This document shows, piece after piece, positions 46,636 through 55,054 of a DNA stretch of 64,000 bases. Each line of letters begins with the position of its first letter. Position 1 is the first letter of the stretch. A program made the translations under genes and the position numbers. This stretch comes from Nocardioides sp. JS614 (GTDB taxonomy: Bacteria > Actinomycetota > Actinomycetes > Propionibacteriales > Nocardioidaceae): contig NC_008699.1 of NCBI RefSeq assembly GCF_000015265.1, positions 2,852,001-2,916,000 of the forward strand. Direction: 5' to 3'. Below the pieces are notes generated by a model. It was not told the origin of the DNA, made no database searches, and was given only the letters and a program-made list of their open reading frames with translations.

Positions 46636-48282
46636 TCAGACCGAGGTCGGGTCGACGGTCGGTGCCGTGGCGGCGAAGCCGGCCATCGCCAGCTCCTTGG
46701 CCTTCGGGTACTGCGCCTTGCCGGTGGCGTTGCGCGGGATCCGGTCGACGATCGTGAGGGCGCGCGGCAGCTTGTAGCCCGACAGGTGCGCGCGCAGGTA
46801 GCCCCGCAGCTCCTCCAGCTCGAGGGAGGCGCCCTCGCGCAGCTCCACGACCGCGGCCACAGCCTGGCCGTAGCGCTCGTGGGGGATGCCGACGACGAGC
46901 ACGTCGTACACGGAGGGGTGTCCCTTGACGGCCATCTCGACCTCCTCGGGGTAGACCTTCTCGCCGCCGGTGTTCACGCAGTTGGAGCCACGGCCCAGGA
47001 GGGTGACCCGGCCGCCCTCCTCGATCCGGGCGAAGTCGCCCGGGACGGAGTAGCGCTCGCCGCCGATGGTGAGGAAGGTGGTGGCCGACTTCGCCGGGTC
47101 CTTGTAGTAGCCGACGGGGACGCTGCCACCGCGGCCGAGCCGGCCGACCTTCCCGATGTCCGTGGTGACGTCCAGGACCCGGCCGTCCTCGTCGATGACC
47201 ACGCTGTGCGGGCCGAGGCCGACGACCGGGCCGTCCGGGCTGATGTTGTCCTTCTCCTGCATGCCCATCCCCTGGAAGCCGGTCTCCGAGGCGCCGATCG
47301 AGTCGGTGAACACCGCGTTGGGGAAGGCGTCCATCCAGCGCTTCTTCACCGGCGGGCTGAAGATGGCGGCGCTGCTCGAGATCGCGAACAGGCTGGACCC
47401 GTCGTAGCCGCCGGCCTCGTAGGCCTCGATGAGGGGGCGGGCCATGGCGTCGCCGGTCATGAAGATCAGCTGGACCTGGTTCTCGTCGATGATCTGCCAG
47501 GTGCGCACGGGGTCGAACCTGGGCTCCAGGATCGTCAGGTGCCCGGCGAACAGGTGCATCAGCAGGCCCGCCTGGGCGCCGCCGTGCATCAGCGGGCTCA
47601 GCGGGAAGGTGACCATCCGGGGGTCGTTGGCCTGCTTGGACTGGTCGTACTCCTCGAGCGGAGCACCGGTGTAGAAATCGATGCCGCCGCCGAGCACCCG
47701 CCAGAAGTCCTCGTGGCGCCACATCACGCCCTTGGGGAACCCGGTGGTCCCACCGGTGTAGATGATGTGGATGTCGTCCGCACTGCGCTCGCCGAAGTCC
47801 CGCTCGGCACTCTGGCCGGCGAGCGCGTCCTCCCACAGGACGCCGCCGTACGACGACACGTCGGAGGTGTCCTCCGGCTCGATGGCGTCGCGCATCGCCA
47901 CGGCGAGGCGCAGCTTCGCGTGCTTCGGGAAGCACGCGGCAACCAGCGGGGCGTAGGTGCGTTCGTGGATCACCGCGACCACATCCGCGTTGTCGAGGAG
48001 GTAGTCGAGCTCGGCCTCGACGTAGCGGTAGTTCACGTTGATGTTGACGGCGCGGATCTTGACGACCGCGAGCACCGCCACGACGTGCTCGATGCTGTTC
48101 TTGGCGTAGATCGCCACGTGGTCCCCGACCCCGACACCCTGCGCCCGGAGGTAGTGCGCGAGGCGGTTGGCGTCGGCCTCCAGGTCCGCGTAGGTGACGA
48201 CCCGGTCACCGACCTTGAGGGCGCGGTTGTCGGGCGCGGCATCGACGGCGTGTTCGAAGAGGTCAGCGATGTTGTGAGCCAC
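46636..48282 (-). CDS. fadD19: steroid side-chain acyl-CoA synthetase FadD19
   Basis: 548 residues from a GTG. The adenylate-forming core is IIYTGGTTGFPKGVMWRHEDFWRVLGGGIDFYTG; the WRHED segment after the P-loop is typical of FadD19/FadD17 steroid ligases. The C-terminal lysine region is PRNATGKAQYPKAKELA. It activates C26 steroid acids such as 3-oxocholest-4-en-26-oate. In Rhodococcus FadD19 is needed for C24-branched sterols. It is divergent from echA19, as Rv3515c is from Rv3516, with a KstR site between them. Confidence 0.9.
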   Translation of the reverse strand: MAHNIADLFEHAVDAAPDNRALKVGDRVVTYADLEADANRLAHYLRAQGVGVGDHVAIYAKNSIEHVVAVLAVVKIRAVNINVNYRYVEAELDYLLDNADVVAVIHERTYAPLVAACFPKHAKLRLAVAMRDAIEPEDTSDVSSYGGVLWEDALAGQSAERDFGERSADDIHIIYTGGTTGFPKGVMWRHEDFWRVLGGGIDFYTGAPLEEYDQSKQANDPRMVTFPLSPLMHGGAQAGLLMHLFAGHLTILEPRFDPVRTWQIIDENQVQLIFMTGDAMARPLIEAYEAGGYDGSSLFAISSSAAIFSPPVKKRWMDAFPNAVFTDSIGASETGFQGMGMQEKDNISPDGPVVGLGPHSVVIDEDGRVLDVTTDIGKVGRLGRGGSVPVGYYKDPAKSATTFLTIGGERYSVPGDFARIEEGGRVTLLGRGSNCVNTGGEKVYPEEVEMAVKGHPSVYDVLVVGIPHERYGQAVAAVVELREGASLELEELRGYLRAHLSGYKLPRALTIVDRIPRNATGKAQYPKAKELAMAGFAATAPTVDPTSV

Positions 48283-48293
48283 GAGCGCGAGAC

Positions 48294-48307
48294 TAGAACA
48301 CGTTCTC
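48294..48307. promoter_or_regulatory. KstR-type operator between fadD19 and echA19
   Basis: TAGAACACGTTCTC fits the KstR consensus TnnAACnnGTTnnA at all but the last base and has the perfect core AGAAC-AC-GTTCT. It lies 12 bases from the fadD19 start and 22 from the echA19 start, so one repressor dimer would control both promoters. Confidence 0.8.
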
Positions 48308-48329
48308 GTTTTTGGCTAGGCTCCGCGCC

Positions 48330-49130
48330 ATGACCTCCCCAGCCACGGACGCCCCCCACTGCCTCGTCGAGCAGGACGGCCACAAGCTGGTCGTCACGAT
48401 GAACCGGCCCGAGACCCGCAACGCCCTCTCCGGGGAGATGCTCGCGATCATGGAGGAGGCGTGGGACCGGGTCAACCAGGACGACGCGATCCGGGCGTGC
48501 ATCCTCACCGGTGCCGGCGGCTACTTCTGCGCCGGCATGGACCTCAAGGCCGCGACCAAGCGGCCGCCGAGCGAGAGCTTCGAGTCCGGCTTCGACCCCT
48601 CGGTGATCAAGGGGCTGCTCAAGGGCTTCCGCCTCACCAAGCCCCTGATCGCCGCGGTCGAGGGCCCGGCGATCGCCGGCGGCACCGAGATCCTCCAGGG
48701 CACCGACATCCGGATCGCCGGCGAGTCGGCGCGCTTCGGCATCTCCGAGGCGAGGTGGAGCCTCTATCCGATGGGGGGCTCGGCCGTCCGGCTGCCGCGC
48801 CAGATCCCGTACACGGTGGCGATGGACCTGCTGCTCACCGGCCGGCACATCAAGGCACCGGAGGCCAAGGAGATCGGGCTGATCGGGTACGTCGTCCCCG
48901 ACGGTCAGGCGCTCGCGAAGGCACACGAGGTCGCGGACCTGGTGTGCGCCAACGGGCCGCTCGCGGTGCAGGCGATCCTGCGGACCGCCCGCGCCGCCGA
49001 GGGCAGGCACGAGGCGGACTGCTGGGCCGACGACGCTGCCGTCGGCATGGCGGTGTTCGCCTCCGACGACGCCAAGGAGGGGCCCCGGGCGTTCGCCGAG
49101 AAGCGGTCACCGGAGTTCCAGGGCCGCTGA
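48330..49130 (+). CDS. echA19: enoyl-CoA hydratase EchA19
   Basis: 266 residues. Crotonase signatures: VVTMNRPETRNALSGEMLA, ILTGAGGYFCAGMDLKAATKRPP (first oxyanion-hole region), AAVEGPAIAGGTEILQGTDIRIAGESARFGISEARWSLYPMGGS. It would hydrate the 2-enoyl-CoA of the steroid side chain after acyl-CoA dehydrogenation. The divergent pairing with fadD19 is the same as in M. tuberculosis, where EchA19 acts on cholesterol side-chain intermediates. Controlled by the shared KstR site. Confidence 0.88.
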   Translation: MTSPATDAPHCLVEQDGHKLVVTMNRPETRNALSGEMLAIMEEAWDRVNQDDAIRACILTGAGGYFCAGMDLKAATKRPPSESFESGFDPSVIKGLLKGFRLTKPLIAAVEGPAIAGGTEILQGTDIRIAGESARFGISEARWSLYPMGGSAVRLPRQIPYTVAMDLLLTGRHIKAPEAKEIGLIGYVVPDGQALAKAHEVADLVCANGPLAVQAILRTARAAEGRHEADCWADDAAVGMAVFASDDAKEGPRAFAEKRSPEFQGR

Positions 49131-49178
49131 TCGCCCGAATCCCCGGCGGCGCCGCCGCCCCGCTGCCAGACTGGCCAG

Positions 49179-50021
49179 GTGCCGTGGCCGACCTGGGATC
49201 AGGCCGCTCTGGCCGCCGTCCTCAGCGTCGCGCTGTGGTGGGCGCTGCGCCGGATCCGCTCCGAGCTGACGCGCCCGCTGGAGCCCGTCGCCGCCGAGTT
49301 CGCGCTGATCTCCTCCCTCTACGCGGTGTGGCGGCTGGCCCGGATGCTGCCGCTGACGGCCGACGCCGGCGCGATGGACCGGGCCCGCGACATCGTGACC
49401 GCAGAGCACTGGCTGCGTCTGCCCACCGAGCTGTCGCTGCAGCAGTTCGTGCTGCGCCACGAGTGGCTCGGCGAGCCCACCTCCCTCTACTACGCGACGC
49501 TGCACGTACCGGCGCTGATCGCGTTCCTGGTCTGGTTGTTCTTCCGGCACCGCGACCGCTACCCCCACTGGCGCAACGGGCTCGCGCTGGTCACCGCGGG
49601 ATGCCTGGTGATCCGCTTCGTCCGGGTCGCGCCGCCGCGCTTCTTCCCGGACCTCGGCTACCAGGACCTCTCCCACCACTACGGCGTCTCGGTGTACGGC
49701 TCGGACGTCACCACCGGCGTGTCCGACCAGTTCGCCGCGATGCCGTCGATCCACGTCGCCTGGGCCGCCGTGGTGTCGTTCGGCGTCGTGGCCGTGAGCA
49801 CCAGCCGGTGGCGCTGGCTGTTCCTGCTGCACGTCGTCATCACGACGCTCGTGGTCGCGGCCACCGCCAACCACTGGTGGCTCGACGGCGTCGTCGCGGT
49901 CCTGCTGCTGTGGGGCGGCCTGGCCATCGACACGGCCGTCCGGACCCTGCTCGCGCGGCGCCGGGGCGCGCCGCCCGCGCTCGAGGTGGTGCCGGCGCCG
50001 GCGTACGCCGAGGAGCGTTGA
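49179..50021 (+). CDS. PAP2-family membrane phosphatase
   Basis: 280 residues from a GTG, with six hydrophobic segments. The PAP2 signature motifs are present in order: RVAPPRFFPDLGYQD, AAMPSIHVAWAA (catalytic His) and ATANHWWLDGVVAV (second His). These enzymes dephosphorylate or transfer phospholipid head groups; this subgroup resembles inositol-phosphoceramide-type PAP2_3 proteins. It follows echA19 after 48 bases and might ride on its transcript. The link to sterol use is not obvious. Confidence 0.82.
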   Translation: MPWPTWDQAALAAVLSVALWWALRRIRSELTRPLEPVAAEFALISSLYAVWRLARMLPLTADAGAMDRARDIVTAEHWLRLPTELSLQQFVLRHEWLGEPTSLYYATLHVPALIAFLVWLFFRHRDRYPHWRNGLALVTAGCLVIRFVRVAPPRFFPDLGYQDLSHHYGVSVYGSDVTTGVSDQFAAMPSIHVAWAAVVSFGVVAVSTSRWRWLFLLHVVITTLVVAATANHWWLDGVVAVLLLWGGLAIDTAVRTLLARRRGAPPALEVVPAPAYAEER

Positions 50022-50031
50022 CCGGCACCGC

Positions 50032-50317
50032 TCAGGAGGTGCGGCCCGGTGCGGCCGTCGAGCCGCGGGGGACGAGCGTCGTCGCCAGCTCGGCGTGGAC
50101 CTCGCGATCGGCTGCCGCACGGTTGTCAACGGAGGGCTGGCCAGCTCCGCCTGTTACGCAGGCTGCGGGCCACCAAGCTGGCCTCGTGTCCGAGGCGGTG
50201 GACCACCTCGGTGACGTGCGCGGACGTCTCGCTGGACACCCCGTAGCGGCCGTTGAGCACCTTCGAGACGGTCGAGACGGAGACGCCGGCCTCGGCCGCC
50301 ACCTGCTGCATGGTCAC
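50032..50317 (-). pseudogene. LacI-family regulator with its middle deleted
   Basis: The N-terminus from the ATG at 50317 is a normal LacI headpiece, TMQQVAAEAGVSVSTVSKVLNGRYGVSSETS, and stops after 63 residues. Beyond it, two pieces of a LacI C-terminus remain in the other two frames: SPPLTTVRQPIA and REVHAELATTLVPRGSTAAP, the latter ending in a TGA at 50032-50034. About 700 of 1000 bases are missing. It no longer makes a sugar-binding repressor. Confidence 0.75.
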
Positions 50318-50359
50318 CCTGCCACCGACGGAGCGGCAGTGCGACGACGCCGCGAGCGG

Positions 50360-51979
50360 TCAGCCGACCGCGCGGTCCCCGGTCCAGTACTGCGCCCGCA
50401 GCGCCTTCTTGTCCGGCTTGCCGAGCGCGGTCAGCGGGAGCGAGTCGGCGACGACGACCTGCTTGGGCGCCTGCACCGAGCCCTTCCGCTCCTTGACCAT
50501 CTCCTGGATCTCCGCGGTCATCCGGCCGATCGCGTCCTCGTCGCGCGGCGCCTCGGAGCGGAGCACGACGATCGCGGTGACCGCCTCGCCGAACTTCTCG
50601 TGCGGGGTGCCGATGACACCGACCTGGGCCACGGCAGGGTGCGCGGCGACGACGTCCTCGACCTCGCGGGGGAACACGTTGAACCCGCCGGTGACGATCA
50701 TGTCCTTGGTGCGGTCGACGATGTACCAGTAGCCGTCCTCGTCCTCACGGGCCACGTCGCCGGTGTGCATCCAGCCGTCGCGGAAGGTCTCGCCGGTCTC
50801 GTCGGGCAGGTTCCAGTAGCCGCCCGCGACCAGCGGCCCGGCCACGCAGATCTCCCCCGGCTCACCCACCGGGACCGCCCTGCCGTCCTCGTCGAGCAGT
50901 GCGGTGCGGATGAACGCGGACGGTCGGCCGCAGGAGGCGAGCCGGCGCTGGTCGGCGCCCTCCTGCAGTGCCTCGGCGTGGTCGGCCCTGGGCAGGTAGG
51001 TGATCGCCATCGGCGCCTCGGACTGGCCGTAGTACTGCGCGAAGATCGGGCCGAACCGCTCGATCGCCTCCCGGAGCCGCACCGGGTTGATCGCCGACGC
51101 GCCGTAGTAGACGGTCTCCAGCGAGGACAGGTCACGGGTCCGGCTGTCCGGGTGGTCCATCAGCGCGTAGAGCATCGAGGGCACCAGCATCGTCGCGGTG
51201 ATCCGCTGCTCCTCGATCGTGCGCAGCACCTCGGCCGGGTCGAACTTCGCGAGCACGTAGAGGCAGCCACCCTTGAGCACGGTCGGCACGAAGAACGCCG
51301 CGCCGGCGTGCGAGAGCGGCGTGCACATCAAGAACCGGGGCGCCTCCGGCCACTCCCACTCGGCCATCTGGATCTGGGTCATCGTGTGCATCTGTCGCGA
51401 GGTCCCGATCACCCCCTTGGGCTTGCCGGTGGTGCCGCCGGTGTAGGTGATCGAGACGATGTGGTCGGGCGCGAGGGTGACCGCCTCGAGCGGGACCGGG
51501 TCGAACGACGCGGCCGCCGCGTTGAGGTCGTTGCCGACGTGGCTGAGCTCGTCGGGGACCGGACCGACGGTGAGGACCTTCTCCAGCTTCGGGCACCGCT
51601 CCAGCAGGCCGAGCGCCCGCTCGACGAACATCGGGACCGGGTCGATGGTGAGCGTGGTGATCTCGGCGTCGTTGATGACGTAGGCGTGGTCGTCCAGGGA
51701 CCCGAGCGGGTGCAGCGAGGTACGCCGGTAGCCCTGGGTCTGCCCGGCTCCCAGGATGAACAGCACCTCGGGGCGGTTGAGCGCGAGCAGCGCGCCCGCC
51801 GTCCCCCGGCCGCCGCCGAGCGCCTCGTAGGCCTGCACGTACTGGCTCATCCGCTCCGCGGCCTGGCCGCCGGTGATGGTCGTCTCACCGAGGTGCATCA
51901 CGGGCTTGGTGCGGTGCCGCTTGAGCGCGGAGACCATCAGGTGGCCATTGTGGGTGCCGAGTCGCAGGTCGTCCGTCAT
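50360..51979 (-). CDS. fatty acid/steroid acyl-CoA ligase (FadD family)
   Basis: 539 residues. Adenylation motifs: VSITYTGGTTGKPKGVIGTSRQM, YYGQSEAPMAITYLPR, DGWMHTGDVAREDEDGYWYIVDRTKDMIVTGGFNVFPREVEDV and the C-terminal ALGKPDKKALRAQYW. It is distinct from FadD19 (TSRQM rather than WRHED after the P-loop) and reminds me of FadD8. The KstR site at 51991-52004, 12 bases upstream, places it in the sterol regulon. The substrate could be a shorter side-chain acid or a fatty acid from sterol esters. Confidence 0.85.
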   Translation of the reverse strand: MTDDLRLGTHNGHLMVSALKRHRTKPVMHLGETTITGGQAAERMSQYVQAYEALGGGRGTAGALLALNRPEVLFILGAGQTQGYRRTSLHPLGSLDDHAYVINDAEITTLTIDPVPMFVERALGLLERCPKLEKVLTVGPVPDELSHVGNDLNAAAASFDPVPLEAVTLAPDHIVSITYTGGTTGKPKGVIGTSRQMHTMTQIQMAEWEWPEAPRFLMCTPLSHAGAAFFVPTVLKGGCLYVLAKFDPAEVLRTIEEQRITATMLVPSMLYALMDHPDSRTRDLSSLETVYYGASAINPVRLREAIERFGPIFAQYYGQSEAPMAITYLPRADHAEALQEGADQRRLASCGRPSAFIRTALLDEDGRAVPVGEPGEICVAGPLVAGGYWNLPDETGETFRDGWMHTGDVAREDEDGYWYIVDRTKDMIVTGGFNVFPREVEDVVAAHPAVAQVGVIGTPHEKFGEAVTAIVVLRSEAPRDEDAIGRMTAEIQEMVKERKGSVQAPKQVVVADSLPLTALGKPDKKALRAQYWTGDRAVG

Positions 51980-51990
51980 GCCCCCGAGAC

Positions 51991-52004
51991 TAGAACGTGT
52001 TCCA
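51991..52004. promoter_or_regulatory. KstR-type operator of the second acyl-CoA ligase
   Basis: TAGAACGTGTTCCA fits TnnAACnnGTTnnA at every fixed position. It is 12 bases upstream of the ligase ATG. The flanking CGAGACTAGAAC is shared exactly with the fadD19/echA19 site. Confidence 0.8.
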
Positions 52005-52051
52005 GTTCCGGGCAACGGGCGCGTCGCCCGGCCCACCACCGGCCGCGCCGG

Positions 52052-52816
52052 TCAGCGGAGCCGGATCGTGCTCACCAGGCGCGGGTGGTCGGAGCCGGCG
52101 TTGCCCTCGGTGCGCGCCGGGCGGGCGCTCACGCCGCGGGCGTCCCGGTACAGGTGGTCGAGGCCGGTACGCCCGCCCTGCCTCCGGATCGGGGCGAGGC
52201 CGGGCAGGTCGAGGTAGCGCACCCGGTTGAAGTCGCCGCAGGCCAGCACCGGGATGTCGCGGTCCGCGCGGCGCAGCTCGCGACGCAGCACCCGGGCGTG
52301 CTCGCGCCAGTTCCGCTGTCGCATCTGCTTGAACGGCTTGCGCCGCTGGTTCCAGGCGCCCTGCACCATGTGGGTGTTGTAGACCGCGACCAGGCGTCCG
52401 GTCACGGCGTCGCGCAGCACGGCGCGGGTGATGAACCGCGGAGGCGAGTAGGACTTCACCCGCGGCGCGGCCTGGACCGTGTCGGCGTCGACCAGGCTGA
52501 ACCGGTCCGCGCGCCAGGACAGCGGTACCTGACCGGCCACACCGGACTCGACGTAGTGGTCGTAGCCGCGCATGCTCCTCAGGAGCTTCTCCTTCGACTG
52601 CGGCAGCGCGACCTCCTGCCAGCAGATGACGTCGGCGAACCCGGTGAACCGCCCGGTGCCGCGGTGGCTGTTGTGGGTGCCGAACGTGAACGCGGCAGCG
52701 CCCTGGGCGCGCTCGGCGCCGGCGGCGGTCGGCGCCACCGCCGTGGTGGTCAGCAGGACGGGGACCAGCGCGAGGAGCGCGACCCACAGCGGCGCGCGAC
52801 GGGACAGGCGAGGCAC
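52052..52816 (-). CDS. secreted endonuclease/exonuclease/phosphatase-family protein
   Basis: 254 residues from a GTG with GGAAGG upstream. A signal peptide (APLWVALLALVPVLLTTTAVAPTAAGA) precedes the EEP fold: ADVICWQEVAL (metal-binding Glu), AVYNTHMVQGAWN, VLACGDFNRVRYLD, GLDHLYRD and EGNAGSDHPRLVSTIRL (catalytic Asp-His). It may be a secreted DNase, phosphodiesterase or sphingomyelinase. It lies between the ligase and Rv3520c-like genes but has no KstR site of its own. Confidence 0.8.
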   Translation of the reverse strand: MPRLSRRAPLWVALLALVPVLLTTTAVAPTAAGAERAQGAAAFTFGTHNSHRGTGRFTGFADVICWQEVALPQSKEKLLRSMRGYDHYVESGVAGQVPLSWRADRFSLVDADTVQAAPRVKSYSPPRFITRAVLRDAVTGRLVAVYNTHMVQGAWNQRRKPFKQMRQRNWREHARVLRRELRRADRDIPVLACGDFNRVRYLDLPGLAPIRRQGGRTGLDHLYRDARGVSARPARTEGNAGSDHPRLVSTIRLR

Positions 52817-52954
52817 GGGAACCTTCCGGACGGGAGGAACGGCGCGGCGTCGCGCCCGAGACTGACTCCTCCACCATCGGCAGGCCCGGACGAGACCTGA
52901 AGGGCGGACGGGCCGGCGAGCAGGGTGCCCCCGGTCACAGCCGACCGGCTCGGC

Positions 52955-54013
52955 TCAGGCGAGCAGCTCGGCGACCGAGCGCACCTCCTCGGGCGAGCCG
53001 AGGCTGAGCAGCAGCGTCGTGACGCCCGTCTCCTCCCACTGCGCGACCTTCTCGCGGACCTCACCCGCGGTGCCGATGATGTGCATGTCGTCGACCAGCT
53101 CGTCGGGGACCAGCGCGGTGGCGCGGTCCTTCTCCCCCGACAGGTACAGCTTCTGCACCTCCGCGGCCAGGTCCTCGTAGCCCATCCGGACGAACACCTG
53201 GTTGTGGAAGTTCGCCTCCTTGGCACCCATCCCGCCCATGTAGAGCGAGACGAACGGCCGCATCGCGTCGAGGACCGCGGCCTTCTCCTCGGCGCTGCTC
53301 ACCACCTGGAGATGACAGGTGGCCGCGATCTCGAAGTCGGAACCGCCCAGCCACGGGGCAGAGTGCCGGGCGCCGGGCCGGGCGAACCCCTCGTCGAGCC
53401 AGGGCCGGTACATGCCCGCCGACTTCGGCGTGTAGAAGATCGGGATCCAGCCGTCGGCGATCTCCGCGGTCTGCGCGACATTCTTCGGTCCCTCGGCGCC
53501 CAGCCAGATCGGCACGTCGGCCCGCAGCGGGTGCACGATCGGCTTGAGCGGCTTGCCGAGACCGACCGAGCCCTCGCCGGCGTACGGCAGCGGATAGTGC
53601 GGACCGTCGTTGGTCACCGGTGCCTCCCGGGCGAGCACCTGGCGGATGACGTCGACGACCTCGCGGGTGCGGGCCAGCGGCTTGGCGAACGGCTGGCCGT
53701 ACCAGCCCTCCACGACCTGCGGCCCGCTCACGCCCATCCCGAGGATCACCCGGCCGCCCGAGAGGTGGTCGAGCGTGAGCACGTGCATCGCGATCGACGT
53801 CGGCGCCCGACCGGACATCTGCACGATCGACGTGCCGAGCCTGATCCGCGAGGTCTCCCGGCCCCACCAGGCCAACGGCGTGAATGCGTCGCTCCCCCAC
53901 GCCTCGGCGGAGAAGATCGCGTCGAAGCCGGCCTCCTCGGCCGCCGCGACCAGCGCGCCGACACCCCGAGGGGGCTGCGCACCCCAGTAGCCGAGCTGCA
54001 GTCCGAGCTTCAT
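52955..54013 (-). CDS. LLM-class F420-dependent oxidoreductase, Rv3520c-like
   Basis: 352 residues with AGGAGAG five bases before the ATG. KLGLQLGYWGAQPPRGVGALVAAAEEAGFDAIFSAEAWGSDAFTPLAWW is strongly reminiscent of Rv3520c, and LDHLSGGRVILGMGVSGPQVVEGWYG is the usual coenzyme region. It faces a DUF35 gene across a KstR site, as Rv3520c faces Rv3521. It is expected to move a hydride between F420 and a steroid or acyl-CoA intermediate; the true substrate is unknown. Confidence 0.88.
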   Translation of the reverse strand: MKLGLQLGYWGAQPPRGVGALVAAAEEAGFDAIFSAEAWGSDAFTPLAWWGRETSRIRLGTSIVQMSGRAPTSIAMHVLTLDHLSGGRVILGMGVSGPQVVEGWYGQPFAKPLARTREVVDVIRQVLAREAPVTNDGPHYPLPYAGEGSVGLGKPLKPIVHPLRADVPIWLGAEGPKNVAQTAEIADGWIPIFYTPKSAGMYRPWLDEGFARPGARHSAPWLGGSDFEIAATCHLQVVSSAEEKAAVLDAMRPFVSLYMGGMGAKEANFHNQVFVRMGYEDLAAEVQKLYLSGEKDRATALVPDELVDDMHIIGTAGEVREKVAQWEETGVTTLLLSLGSPEEVRSVAELLA

Positions 54014-54050
54014 GTGATCTCTCCTGTCGTGGGGGACGCTTGCCCGATCG

Positions 54051-54064
54051 TAGAACCTGTTCTA
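54051..54064. promoter_or_regulatory. KstR-type operator between the Rv3520c-like and DUF35 genes
   Basis: TAGAACCTGTTCTA is a full match to TnnAACnnGTTnnA with symmetric arms TAGAAC/GTTCTA. It lies 37 bases from the minus-strand start and 10 bases from the plus-strand ATG, so it should control the divergent F420 oxidoreductase and the DUF35-ltp4-ltp3 operon. Confidence 0.85.
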
Positions 54065-54074
54065 GTTTCGGACC

Positions 54075-55034
54075 ATGACACGAACACTGTCAGCACCGGT
54101 CACCGTAGCGTTCGACTACACCCGCTCCACCGGTCCTGTCCTGGGGCGCTTCCTCACCGGGCTGCGCGACGGCCGGGTCGTCGGGGCCCGGACCTCGGAC
54201 GGCCGGGTCGTCGTACCGCCCCCGGAGTTCGACCCGGTGAGCCACGAGGCCGTCACCGAGTTCGTCGAGGTCGCCCCCACCGGCACCGTCACGTCCTGGA
54301 CGTGGGTCCCCGAGCCGGTGCCCGGCCAGCCGTTCGACCGGCCGTTCGCGTTCGCGCTGGTGACTCTGGACGGCGCCGACACCCCGTTCCTGCACGCGCT
54401 CGACCTCGCCTCCCCTGACCAGGTGTCGACCGGGATGCGGGTGCGGGTGCGCTGGGCCGAGGAGCGGGTCGGTGCGATCACCGACATCGCGTGCTGGGAG
54501 GCGCTGGACGCGGTCGTCGAGGTGCGAGGCGAAGCGAGACTCGCAACCACCGACCCGGTGACCGGCGTGATCACCCCGGTCTCCCTCGACTACCTGTACG
54601 CCGCGTCGCCCGAGGAGTCGGCCTTCTACCGCGGCCTCAACGAGGGCCGGATCGTCGGCCAGCGCTGCCCGGCCTGCCAGAAGGTCTACGTCCCGCCGCG
54701 CAGCGCCTGCCCGTCGGACGGGACGCCGACCGCCGAGGAGGTCGAGGTCGCGCAGACCGGCACCATCACGACGTTCTGCGTGGTCAACGTGCCGTTCCTC
54801 GGCCAGAAGATCACGCCGCCGTACGTCTCGGCGTACGTCCTGCTGGACGGCGCGGACATCGCGGTCCTGCACCTGATCCTCGGCGTCCCCGCCGACGAGG
54901 TGCGGATGGGGATGCGGGTCAAGGCGGTGTGGAAGCCGGAGGAGGAGTGGACCTACTCGCTGGAGAACATCGACCACTTCGAGCCCACCGGCGAGCCCGA
55001 CGCCGACTACGACACCTACCGCCAGCACCTCTGA
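54075..55034 (+). CDS. double DUF35 (OB-fold/zinc-ribbon) protein, Rv3521-like
   Basis: 319 residues, two DUF35 units in tandem. The second has a zinc-ribbon-like QRCPACQKVYVPPRSACP (Cys198, Cys201, Cys212; the usual fourth cysteine position reads Asp) and an OB-fold strand set (GTITTFCVVNVPFLGQKITPPYVSAYVLLDGAD). The first keeps the OB-fold (SWTWVPEPVPG, FAFALVTLDGAD) but has lost the cysteines. DUF35 proteins form complexes with Ltp-type aldolases in steroid degradation (ChsH2-Ltp2), so this one probably pairs with the downstream Ltp4/Ltp3. Confidence 0.88.
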   Translation: MTRTLSAPVTVAFDYTRSTGPVLGRFLTGLRDGRVVGARTSDGRVVVPPPEFDPVSHEAVTEFVEVAPTGTVTSWTWVPEPVPGQPFDRPFAFALVTLDGADTPFLHALDLASPDQVSTGMRVRVRWAEERVGAITDIACWEALDAVVEVRGEARLATTDPVTGVITPVSLDYLYAASPEESAFYRGLNEGRIVGQRCPACQKVYVPPRSACPSDGTPTAEEVEVAQTGTITTFCVVNVPFLGQKITPPYVSAYVLLDGADIAVLHLILGVPADEVRMGMRVKAVWKPEEEWTYSLENIDHFEPTGEPDADYDTYRQHL

Positions 55035-55054
55035 GAAGGAAGCGAGAGGCGCCG

